A stretch of 64,000 nt of DNA from assembly GCA_034509735.1 (NCBI GenBank), contig JACGWO010000011.1, forward strand, positions 15,347,866 through 15,411,865, written 5' to 3'. Numbering within the stretch: the first letter of the stretch is position 1; the number at the start of each line of letters is the position of its first letter. Below are positions 23,684 through 33,339 of this stretch, one piece after another. The position numbers were made by a program, and so were the translations under genes. The notes beneath the pieces are model-generated. The model was not told where the DNA came from. It made no database searches and saw only the letters and a program-made list of their open reading frames with translations. The DNA is from Sesamum alatum. Taxonomy: Eukaryota > Streptophyta > Magnoliopsida > Lamiales > Pedaliaceae.

Positions 23684-23699
23684 ACAACTGATACAGATC

Positions 23700-25116
23700 T
23701 CAAAAATATCCTGCAAGCTAAGATGATAGATGAACAATCCTATCCTGAGTTTACTGTGGTGAATGGAATATTGAAGAAGGGGGACAAGGTGTGTGTGGGG
23801 AAGGATAAGGAACTTAGATAGAATATTATTCAAGCTGTTCATAACTCTACTATGGGTGGACATTCAGGCATACAGGGAACTTACCAAAGGGTTAAGACTC
23901 TTTTCTATTGGGCAGGATTAAAAAGGGATGTGATGGAATGGGTACTGCAATGTGATATCTGTCAAAGGGCAAAGCATGAAACTTCACCCTATCCTGGACT
24001 TTTGCAGCCATTACAGATACCACAGCAAATCTGCACATATATTACTATGGACTTTATTGAGGGCCTTCCCCTATCTGAGGGGAAGAAATGTATTTTGGTG
24101 GTGGTAGACAAATTGAGCAAGTATGCCCATTTTCTCCCATTGACACACCCATTTTATGCAGAACAGGTGGCCAGGATTTTCCTAGATAACATTTATAAAT
24201 TACATGGGTTGCCCCTGAACATAGTATCGGACAGAGATAGGATTTTCACCAGTAGATTCTGGAAAGATTTATTCAAGGCATTGAGTACAGCATTAAACTA
24301 TTCTACAGCATACCACCCACATACTGATGGACAAACAGAAAGAGTCAATCAGTGTTTGGAGACTTACCTCAGATGTATGACTCAGCAAGGACCCAAGCAG
24401 TGGACAAGATGGCTTCCCTTGGCTGAGTATTGGTACAATACCAATTACCACAGCAGTATCAAGATGACTCATTTCCAAGCTCTTTATGGTTACCAGCCCC
24501 CAGCATTGTCTCTTGGGCCTTATACTCAGACATTGCACACCGATGTCCTGAAATTGATGATAGAAAGAAGAAAGATCATTTATTTGCTAAAAGAGAATTT
24601 GAAGCAAGCACAGAATCGCATGAAATAATTTGCAGATGCAAAGAGAAAGGAGAGGAATTTTGAAGTAGCGGACATGGTTTATCTTAAATTGCAACCATAC
24701 AGGCAGAAGACAGTTCAAGTTAGGAAATCTCTGAAGCTCGCTCCAAAGTACTTTGGGCCATTTGAAGTAATTGAAAAGATAGGGAATGTTGCCTATAAAC
24801 TGAACCTACCCCCTCACTCAAATATCGATCCAGTCTTTCACGTATCCTTATTAAAAAAGAAGATTGGAACACAGCACACACCCTCACAAAATTTACCTGT
24901 TTTGGATGATGCTAACTCGTGCAGGACATATCCTATCAAGATCTTGGTGCGCGGGATGATTCCCAGGAACAACGCACCAGTGACTCAACTGTTGATTCAA
25001 TGGGATGGCTTCGAAGAGGACCAGGCTACGTGGGAAGACTACCTTCAGATCCAGAAGCAGTTCCCAGATTTTTGCTTGGATCCTTGTGGACAAGGATCTC
25101 AAAAACGAAGGGGTAA
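23700..25116 (+). pseudogene. Chromovirus integrase and chromodomain, broken
   Basis: The zinc-binding HHCC motif is spread over HNSTMGGHSG and LQCDICQRAKH (about 23840-23980). The catalytic core has TMDFIEGLP (Asp), IVSDRDRIF (Asp) and HTDGQTERVNQCLE (Glu), covering about 24040-24370. After a TAA at 24626, where Gln is expected, the C-terminal domain runs ADMVYLKLQPYRQ to DPVFHVSLLKK. It is followed by the chromodomain LLIQWDGFEEDQATWEDY (about 24985-25040). Family knowledge: chromodomains can direct integration to chromatin marks. A TAG at 23819 also interrupts the linker before the HHCC motif. Confidence 0.9.
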
Positions 25117-25627
25117 TGTCATGACCATTACAGAGCTTTCTGGAGTGGAGCAGCCAAAGCAGATCCAAGAGGAAGATAACGAATCTAAGCTGCAAAAAGA
25201 AAAAGCAGGAATTAGGGCACAAACATCAAGCGACGTCGTAAAGGGAAACACGACTCTTCAAAAGGCGCATTTCTCACTTACTCCATACGATGCCGTTCAG
25301 AGGGCAGGAACATCAGCAACTTACCAGATGGACGGCCAAGATTCAACAAATCCAAGGGACAGCATTCAGTCTGCAAAAAGGAAGAGGAGCACGCACTAAG
25401 TAACAGAAATCTAGCTTAGGGACCACTTAGCTAGTATGCTAGTACTATTTCACTTTGTCAATTAAGTTGATTCAACAATTAGGGTTTAAGCCATATATAT
25501 GTAAAGTCTACCTCATTTTGAGGATCATCTATGAAAATACAACCAGTTCTCTTTTTTTCCCATCTCCAGTTCTTACGCAACTTCTATCTATCTTTTCTTT
25601 TCTACTTCCGTGATCAAAATCCTTACA
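25117..25627 (+). repeat. 3' LTR of the chromovirus, coding in its first half
   Basis: It begins TGTCATGACC and ends CCTTACA. The pol frame enters the LTR without a stop and continues to TAA at 25397-25399, adding about 94 residues that are Gln/Lys/Ser-rich and have no recognised domain. The 5' LTR carries the same frame, broken by a TAG near 13964. A purine-rich tract AAAAACGAAGGGG precedes the LTR. Confidence 0.88.
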
Positions 25628-26278
25628 CCCGCCTCTGCGCTCCCCCTTCCCCACCGCTACGCCGGCCTCTGCGTTCCCCCTTCCCCACGCCCGTGCCCAC
25701 CTCTGCGCTTCTCCTTCCCCACCGCCGCTTCCCCAGCCCCTCAGATCGTCGCCCGCCGTCGCCCACCTCTGCCATTTTTTTCATTATTTTTATTTATTTT
25801 TTTGTGGTGTGTGTATATATGGTATATCTATATGTGTATGTATATATTTTATATATTATTTATTGTATAAATTTATGTTTATTAGTTTATAAATTTATTT
25901 TTGTAACAAAAAAAAAACTGAGCCATTGATCTAATCTAAATGGATGTAAGCCAATGATTTGCATATCAAATATAAACCGTTGATTTATATTAGACAAAAT
26001 ATAGACCATTGATTTGTTTATTAAATCTGAACCATCGATAAATATATATAAACAAAATCCAATGGTTTATAATTAAGGGTATAATAGTAATTTTATCGAA
26101 AAAAATTAAGCAAAATCGCACACAAGGCGCTTGCAACACACCTCCTACGCAAAGGGGGTATTTTACTATTTTTTTCAACATTGAAGGGGGTAAATTGATG
26201 TTTGTTTTTTTACAAGGGGGTTATTTGCCATTTTTGGCTAACACAGATAAGTAAATTGCAATTTGCGCTATATTTTGA

Positions 26279-26884
26279 TGTTAAGACAATTATTTTGGCC
26301 AAATTTGTTCAGATATTACTCAATTTAATCACCGCAACTACACCAACACATTCTTGTTCCTATATGGGAAAAGCCATTGAATCAAGACGTGAATGGCCCG
26401 GCCTATTTGTTTGTGTTTTCGTTTCCAGATTTCAATTTTTGAAATAGTAAAAACATGTTTATATGTATTCTCATTAGAAATATAATTGATTTGACACCAC
26501 AATTCAATATAAAACACAGTCTCTCGTTAACTAATTCAAACATATTTTCATTCACATAAAAGTCAAGCCACGCAAAAACGAGCTCTATCATTTAATCTTC
26601 CAAATAACAAATTTTGAGGTTTTTAGTGCAAATCTAAGAGCTAGCTCTCCAAAACTATTTGAACAAGGCTTGTTTATCTAGCATTTTGTAAAGTTAATCC
26701 CTCTTCACAAATGATTGTGAACCAGTTCAGTTGTGTACCTAAATCACAGTTGCACATACACCCATCAACTTTATAGTTACCTCATAAAAGCAGCAGATTC
26801 CTAGTTTCAAAACTCTGGAAACTGAATGTGCCAACCCTGTAAATATCATCAAAATTGCCCTGATCCAACAAGGAGAAATTTTGT
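26279..26884. other. Region downstream of the KIX gene, including its probable 3' UTR
   Basis: No ORF with a recognisable domain. Being immediately 3' of the minus-strand KIX stop codon, the upper part is probably untranslated transcript. I could not fix a polyadenylation site. Confidence 0.4.
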
Positions 26885-29748
26885 TCATTTCTTCAGACAT
26901 TTTCTCCCCTCTAGAGTGCTTGATTTACCATGTTCCACCTGTAGCGGAACCACTACAGAGCCCAGACGCAATGTTAAATCGCACTCAATCGTCTGCCCTC
27001 TGTTTGAAGTATGTTCATCAAGCTTAAAGGAGGAATGGGTTTGCTGGTGACCAAGTTTCTTGGTGTCCATGAGGTAGTTTGAAGGTTTTAACGAACACAA
27101 GTTTGGGTCATCATCATCAGCTCCAATTTGATTGTCGTAGTACAACGGATAGACAAACCATGATGCGTTTGATGTGTGATGGTTATCACTTGGAGCAAAA
27201 CTCTTAGGTACGTAATCAGAATTTCTGCTCCGAATACAAAGGTTTTGAGGCTTTAAGCAGGAATTCATGGTACCGGGTGTCGAGTATTGTGGGCAATGGA
27301 GCATGAGAAGACTAGTAGTTGTATTTGAATTAGTGTTTGAGTCTAGAGTTTGAGGGGTAAGGTAAGATCTGGGAGAGTAGTCGTTGCGCTGGCTTCGTGA
27401 TGATCTTCTGGGACTGCATCCCAAATGCAGTGCAGCTGAACAAGAAAGTGCAGTGTTAGTATTGGGGTCAATTTTCTTGCACTGGAAAGTTGAAGTAAAA
27501 CACAGTTTCAAATTACAAAGCTTAAAGTTATAAAAGAATGGAGTTTTATGTGTGTGTGTGGTGTCGAGCAGCAGCATACCTTCAATACAAGGTTGCAGAA
27601 GTTCCCCAGTTTCAGTGCTCTCATCTCTTCGAATTATGGTGTTAATCGCATCATTTACTCTCTCCCAAAGAGTTTTGAGCTCCGAATACTCAGCCTAACC
27701 AAAGATTAAGCACCAGGTATTAAAGAAGAAACACACAAGCAACAAAAATAATGCCTGTCTATCGATATTGTATATAAAAGTGTGAATCTCTCGTGTGTTT
27801 GTTCTCCATTGTGAAAAGATATTCATATTCTTAATTTTTTTTTATAATAATAAAAATTAGTTATAAAAGAATAAATTCTATCAAAAAAATATTGTTTAAG
27901 AGTCCTAATACTTTTAAACTAATTGGACAAGAATAAATATATCCTACTATAAAAAAAAATAGGTTAATAATATTTTTACATGATTAATTTGTTAGAAGTT
28001 ATTTTTAAATACTTTAATAATATCATTTTAGTATCTATATATATATATACTATATATAAAAGTGTGAATCTCTTGTATGTTTGTTTCTCTTTCTGAAAAA
28101 ACATTCATAGTAATCTTTCTATTAATAAATAAAAATACGTTATAAAAGAATAAAATTCTATTGGAAAAGAAGACTACCAAAGAGTCATAATATCTCCAAC
28201 TACTTGGACAGTAATAAATATATCCTACTAAAAAAAATAGGCTAATAATACGTCTACGTGATTTATTTGTTAGAAGATATTGTTAAATACTTTAAAAATA
28301 TTATTTTACTAGGCACAATATAATTTAAAATGAATAGCATCGGAATAATACATAAAAGACTAAACTTCAAAAAGTTTATATATAATATGAAAGAATAAAT
28401 ATCATGAAATTTAAAATAAAAATGATCAATCTTATTAAATTAGAAATGCTTTCGAATAATTTAACATGGGTAACTTCTTACTAATTAGACGAAATTACAC
28501 TTTTAGTTCATAAGATAGAGGATTCAACACTTCTAATCCTCTGCTTTATTATCAAAATTAGGAAAATCGACACATTTAATCCCATGCTTTACGGGATTTT
28601 CAAAATAGTCCCAAAATTAAAAAAACTCAACACATTTACTTCCATAAATCCCGTAAAGCAGAGGACTAAAGGTGTCAAATTTTCTCAATTTCGGACTGTT
28701 GAGGTCGTGAGGATTAAATATGCCAACCTTTCCTAATTTCGAGACCATTTTGAAAATCCCATAAAGTAGGAGACTAAATGTGTTGAACCCCTATCCTATG
28801 AAACTAAAACTGTAATTTTGACTACTAATTGATTTAGTAGTAAAAAATTATTTTAAGATTATACTTTCATGTGCTTTTGATTTTTACCATAATATACTGG
28901 AGATAAAATAATACTACTAAGTGCAACTTATGATTAAATACATAATAGTGAAATCTCTTGAGTGTTTATTCCAATTGCGGGAAGAAATCCATTCTTTACT
29001 ATGGTACTCCTTTCAATAATAACTTAGAGGGATGATTACATTTACAATCCCTGATTTATGGTCTGTTTACACAAACCACCACTACCTTTTATATAATTAC
29101 AGAAACCAACCCTAACAGCCAAAGAACAAGGAAAGTTGTATAATGATATTGACATTTTTTGGTGGTGTATGTATAATTATCCAAATATAGAGGTGATCTT
29201 TGTAAATAAACCATAAATTAGGGGTTGTAAATATAATAATCCCTAAATAAAAATTAGTTATAATAACAAAATTCTATCAAAGCATAAAAATATTTGCTAT
29301 TATTAATTTGTCTAAATTACTTAAAGAATGAATAATATATTCTAAAATATAAATAGGCAAATAAATTTTAACTTTAATTTGGTAGGAACGATTTTAAATA
29401 TGTTTTTTTCTTTCTAAAAATTGATTTAGTTGGGTAAAAGCCTTACGTACCTCAGAGTTGGCTTTAGAATACATAATCTCTTCAGCTCTCAAGACAACAA
29501 TGGGGAGCTTCTCCTGCCATTCTCTGTTCTTTCTAGTAGCTGAACAATGAACCTCATTCACAATCCTAACCAAACATCACAAAACAACACTACAATTGTT
29601 ACAATAAAAATAAGAATAAAACAAACCACACACACACAAAAAAGTACCTGAAAATTTCTTGAATAAGAGAACCCCTAATGGGGTGGTGTCTATCACTGTG
29701 CCAAGCTCTTCTAACACACTCATAAGGTCTTGGGCCTGGTCTTGGCAT
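26885..29748 (-). CDS. KIX8/KIX9-like: KIX-domain transcriptional co-repressor adaptor, KIX8/KIX9 type
   Basis: Exons on the minus strand: 29748-29648, 29565-29451, 27694-27580 and 27435-26885. All junctions are GT-AG, and the spliced length of 882 bp gives 293 residues. Residues 1-110 form the KIX domain: MPRPGPRPYECVRRAWHSDR at the start, then EVHCSATRKNREWQEKLPIV, EEIMYSKANSEAEY and IIRRDESTETGELLQPCIEA. The rest is Ser/Asn-rich and low complexity. An EAR-type repression motif (LxLxL) lies in DLTLRLG, residues 263-269. In Arabidopsis, KIX8 and KIX9 bridge PEAPOD proteins to the TOPLESS co-repressor in the nucleus and restrict meristemoid division and leaf size. The same role is inferred here. 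Intron 2 is 1.76 kb and filled with repeats. Choosing between KIX8 and KIX9 needs a tree. Confidence 0.92.
27765..28315. repeat. Two direct copies of a 280-bp AT-rich repeat, Helitron-like 5' ends
   Basis: Both copies begin TATATAAAAGTGTGAATCTC (27771 and 28053, spaced 282 bp). They share blocks such as GTTATAAAAGAATAAA, AATAAATATATCCTACTA and GTTAGAAG. A third, decayed copy runs from about 28945 to 29400 and is interrupted by the element at 29030. The TATACTATATATAAAAG start resembles some plant Helitron 5' ends, but I see no clear CTRR terminus, so the class is open. Confidence 0.6.
28488..28822. mobile_element. MITE in KIX intron 2
   Basis: Inverted ends: GACGAAATTACACTTTTAG on the left, and the right end in reverse complement reading GTCAAAATTACAGTTTTAG. 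Most of the interior is a palindrome, with CCCGTAAAGCAGAGGA matching its complement near 28550. Flanks TACTAATTA (28479-28487) and TACTAATTG (28823-28831) form a 9-bp target duplication with one mismatch. Confidence 0.75.
29030..29245. mobile_element. Short TIR element of the GGGATAATTAC group in KIX intron 2
   Basis: The left end GGGATGATTACATTTAC and right end (complement of GGGATTATTATATTTAC) are inverted. Internal blocks ACAAACCACC and TTACAGAAACC match the TIR of the element at 17943-19495. It lies inside the third copy of the intron repeat. The flanks match poorly as a 9-bp duplication, so it is probably old. Confidence 0.65.
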
Positions 29749-30998
29749 CTTCAACGAAGAAGAAAGCAGTCTGATTGCTCTGCTGAGGAGAGAAAAACTA
29801 CCAAAATGGTGTATTTAGGTGGGGGAAACACTGTGCCTGGGCGTCAACAGTGAGCTGAGGAGGGATTGGGGAGACATTCTTGGCAGCCAAACTCCCCACA
29901 CCGGAGATCCACCATGTCTTGTTCAAATTCTCCGCAAACCCATCAACCCAAATCCAACCAGCGGAGCACAAAATCACTGAATCAAGAACCCCAATTCGAA
30001 AAACCTCTGATCCACCAACAGATAGTACAAAGATTGCTCTAGTTCAAACAAAAAAATCCAGCAGAAAAGGAGACCCTTTTGGCGAGTGAGTCAGAAGAAG
30101 CCAAATCTCCCCAGTTCAGGAGACCCTTTCTGAATCGATCGATGAATGTGGGTTTTGCTTGTTTATGGAATGGGACAAGTGTGTGGAGGAAGGAGAGAAG
30201 AAGAAGAAGAAAGAGGATATTGTAGTGGAGAAGTGTTTTCAGGCAACTGCTGCAGGCGCATTCCGATTATTATATATGCTCACCTTTTGCTGGCAGAGAA
30301 TGCCGCCGAGGAGAAGGAAAGAAGAAAAAGGAAGAAGATTTTTGTTGCTCTCATCCACAAAAGAAGTCTTGATTTGGTAGGATGTTGAAGATTGAGCTTT
30401 CTTGATTATTATACTCTGCTTGTTGCTAATTGAAATGAGGAGAGGTAATGTAATCTAAAACTTGAGAGTCTTGGGAAGAAATTGATATGCTTTTGAATAA
30501 ATGGATTGAGTATTAAAAGGGAGAAAAACAGTGAGAGGTGAGGGATGACAAAAGAAAAGGTGATGGATGGGTTATAGGTGTAGGGAGTGGGGGGAGGAGT
30601 ATTATAAATTGCTGATTGCTGAGTTTTGTTTGTGTAGAGTGTGAATCAATTATTGAAGGAGGCGGAGTGCAGTGATGAGTGATGAGTGTTTGTTTGGTGT
30701 GTCCTCCACTGACCACTGTGGTGAGCCACATGCCAGCTTCCCAGGTGGGGTGGGGTGGGGTGGGGTGGGGTGGGTGTGAGGAGTGAGGACTGAACATTCA
30801 TTCATGTGGTGGGGGAGAAAAGAAAGGTTTGACGATGATGATCATATTTGTCACTGTCGGTGTTGGGCAAATTTAAACACAACCCCAGCCTCACGCTGCG
30901 ATAAACCCCTTCCTCTTCCTCTAACAAGATAATACCATCAACAGGATAGAATTCTTTATTGCTGTTACAACTTACAACATATATATATATATATATTA
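29749..30998 (-). promoter_or_regulatory. KIX 5' leader and promoter region, with a G4-prone GGGGT repeat
   Basis: This 1.25 kb lies upstream of the KIX start and has no gene of its own. It includes GA- and AGAAG-rich stretches (30180-30340) suited to a 5' leader, and a (GGGGT)n microsatellite at 30744-30774 on the plus strand. I could not pinpoint a TATA box or transcription start. Confidence 0.45.
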
Positions 30999-31459
30999 GG
31001 TTAATTGCACTTGGACCCTTTTTAAAAATGCAAATTTATACTTTCACTGAAAAAAGTTTTAAAATTATATTTACACCTCCTCTGAAAATTCACCGTGGGA
31101 AATATTGACGTCAACAAAATAATTATATTATTTTTTAATTTTGCCTCTCATTTAATATTTTTATGTATAATTTTGTACTTATAAGAGGGAAAATGCAATA
31201 ATGTTAATTTCACTCCATATGTATATATTGCATTTATCCCCTTATAAGTACAAAAATATACAATGAAATGTTAAATGAGAGGCAAAATTGAAAAATTATG
31301 TAATTGTTTTGCTGACGGTAGCACTTCCGTCGAAACTTCAACGAAAGAATGTCAGGTGTAAACGATGAATTTTTGGAGGGGGTGTAAGTGTAATTTCAAA
31401 AAAAAATTAGAAAAAAGTATAATTTCATATTTTTAAAGCCGGTCTAAGTGTAATTAACC
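30999..31459. mobile_element. MITE (GGTTAATTGCACTT type)
   Basis: The left end GGTTAATTGCACTTGGACC matches the reverse complement of the right end, GGTTAATTACACTTAGACC. The arms stay inverted through the ACTTTTTTC...TTTACACC-like and TTATAAGTACAAAA blocks to a centre near 31220. The insertion site lies in a TA repeat, so the target duplication cannot be read. It is related to the element at 40337-40833. Confidence 0.75.
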
Positions 31460-31621
31460 ATATATATATTATTGCAGGATTCCTACCATTCGTGGTCACT
31501 ATATCTCATTTATTTTCTATTATTATATTGGATAAATTGTCTAATACACTCTTATAAGGTATTTGTTTTACATTTTGGGGACTCTATATTATTATCCTCA
31601 AACCCAGTACATATCACTATT

Positions 31622-32105
31622 TGTTAAAGTCAGTGTATTCAAGTTTGGAACAGATGAGGTTCGTAGTCTTGGGATGGATGGAGGAGGCTCATCACCAACA
31701 GCAGGTGTCACTTGAAGAAGTCGTGCTTCTTAGAAAGGGCGGTGTCATCTTTGTTAGGAGGCCAACCCGCTTTCTTCTACAGTTTTTTATTACTTGCGCT
31801 TTTTATTAATCGTAAAACGCTTACTTCCTTTTGTGATATAGAAAGATGCGACTCTGTTAATTAGCGGTTTACACGACACATTTGGTGGTTATATTGCTAA
31901 GTCTTTCTTGAGTGTTAGTTAGGGGCAGTTAAGTTAGGTGTTTAGCGGTTATGGTAGTTAATTAATCCAGTTGCACCCAAACTGTCTTTACTCTGTCTAT
32001 TTGTAGGGCTCCTATAACACTATGGATCATCTGTTTCACATCTTCAATAATAGATTTACATAGCTTTAAGTTTACAATGGCTATCGTCAAGTCAGCTTCT
32101 CAGCA
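31622..32105 (+). repeat. 5' LTR of the copia element
   Basis: A 484-bp LTR starting TGTTAAAGTCAGTGTATTC and ending CTTCTCAGCA, immediately before TGGTACAGAGC, a one-base-deleted initiator-Met primer-binding site. Its first 110 bp align with 36416-36525. Confidence 0.8.
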
Positions 32106-32311
32106 TGGTACAGAGCAATCGTTTGGTGGTCTCTAGTCTTGTTGCTTGCTTATTGAAGGAATTTCATTTGTTGATTTCTTAAAGTTTCGCACATCGTGTT
32201 TCTTGACATTTCTTGAATACTGGAGCCATAACTGGAAAAGAAGTGGGCACTCAAGAGCAAAAGTCACAAGGGATCACAGAAACCCTACGATTATGAAGTG
32301 GGGATCCGGGG

Positions 32312-33140
32312 ATGACACTAGTTTCAGTCGGACTAAATGGAAGAAATTACCTTGCTTGGAGCAGATCGATCTGGTTTGCACCTAAGGCGAAGTCCAACAT
32401 GGGGTTTATCGATGGATCCTGTGAACGCCCCACCGAAGGAAAGATCGAGATTGAACAATGGGAACAAACGGATTGCATGGTGGTGTCATGGTTACTGAAC
32501 GCCATCTCAAAGGAAATAGCGGAGGCTTTCTTGTACACCGCTAGAAGTCTATGGCTCGAACTAGAATCTAGGTTTGGGGAGAGCAATGGGTCATTACTCT
32601 ATCAGATCCAAAGGGAGATAACCTCTTTAAATCAAGGAGATATGGCAGTCTCCGCCTACCTTATGAAGCTAAAGAAATTGTGGGGCGAGCTGGTATATTT
32701 GTCACCTCTACCGCCCTGCGCCTGTGGAGCAAGCAAGATTCTATCAGACAGGAATGAATCCACACAATTGATGCAGTTCTTGATGGGCCTTGATGATTCC
32801 TATAATCATGTGAAAATCAGGTTCTTCTTATGGACCCATCTCCCATGGTGTGAAAGGTTTATTCCATCACCAATGTGGAAAAACAACGGCATGTTCATGT
32901 TAGGAATTTGTAGGATAGAGCCATGAATGAAAGGCTTCAAGATGCAGGAAAATAAGTGGCCTACAACTCAGGCCAAAGAGACCGTGGATAGGAAGGGCTT
33001 GTACTGTGACAATTGTGATCGAGCTGGGCGTACCAAAGGGACTTGTTTTAAAGTATACGGGTACCCAGAGTGGTACAAGGATTTGATGGATCAAAGGAAG
33101 AGGCTTGGGGGGCACCTAAGAGGGATGTTAATGCAGTAAT
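32312..33140 (+). pseudogene. Copia gag, broken
   Basis: Frame 32312 onward: LVSVGLNGRNYLAWSRSIW, the copia N-terminal motif, then GFIDGSCERP, WEQTDCMVVSWLLNAISKEI and DMAVSAYLMKLKKLWGEL, all typical of copia gag. After stops near 32926 the frame shifts to the zinc knuckle region YCDNCDRAGRTKGTCFKVYG, followed by YPEWYK (about 33003-33075). Confidence 0.85.
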
Positions 33141-33339
33141 CGAAGCAGGAAAAAATAACTCTCAGGGGACTGCTGCAGGACTAGAGGGTGGACCAAGACT
33201 CAATGAGGTAATTAGGTCTAAATTGCTTAGGCTCATGCAGGAGCAGCGAGAGGTGGAACGTGGAAGCACCAATCTAGTAGACTATGAAGTTTTCATAGGT
33301 ACTACTTTTACCCAAAATAAATCTATCTTGTGTAGTGAC

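Larger units (their letters stand above)
13887..25627 (+). mobile_element. Ty3/gypsy chromovirus LTR retrotransposon, complete ends, itself interrupted
   Basis: LTRs lie at 13887-14398 and 25117-25627, with perfect 5-bp target duplication CCCGC (13882-13886 and 25628-25632). Order: 5' LTR, primer-binding site, gag with zinc knuckle, protease, reverse transcriptase, RNase H, integrase, chromodomain, 3' LTR. This order plus the chromodomain defines a chromovirus of the Ty3/gypsy group. Without the Mutator-like insertion (15218-19926) and the solo LTR (20615-21957) the element would be about 5.7 kb, within the usual range. Many stops and some frameshifts make it inactive. LTRs differ at roughly two dozen positions by eye (about 95% identity), so the insertion is moderately old. 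Confidence 0.93.
13354..26268. mobile_element. Outer Mutator-like TIR element with GC-rich core, split by a gypsy element
   Basis: The left terminus GGGCAAATTGCAATTTACC is mirrored at the right terminus, whose reverse complement begins GCGCAAATTGCAATTTAC. Similarity continues inward through GTTAGCCAAAAATGGCAAATA-like, ATTTACCCCCTT and CACGCAAGTTG-like blocks. Both sides carry the direct repeat TATATTTTGA (13344-13353 and 26269-26278), a 9-10 bp target duplication typical of Mutator-like elements. AT-rich arms enclose a C-rich core (13675-13886 and 25628-25780) encoding only Pro/Ala/Arg-rich nonsense. Removing the gypsy insertion leaves about 1.17 kb. It starts about 160 bp downstream of the peroxidase stop codon. 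Confidence 0.8.
27695..29450 (-). other. KIX gene intron 2, filled with repeats
   Basis: A 1,756-bp intron with a clean donor (GTACGT at 29450) and acceptor (TTAG at 27695). It contains three diverged copies of an AT-rich repeat (starting near 27765, 28045 and 28945) and two TIR elements (28488-28822 and 29030-29245). Introns 1 and 3 are only 82 and 144 bp. Confidence 0.85.

Noticed and set aside
25531..25929. Pro/Arg/Ser-rich ORFs after the chromovirus
   Set aside because: Same explanation: LTR end plus the GC-rich core plus an AT-rich arm. No domain.
29659..30089. Plus-strand ORFs over KIX exon 1 and its leader
   Set aside because: The minus-strand exon structure fits a known family end to end; the plus-strand readings do not resemble anything.
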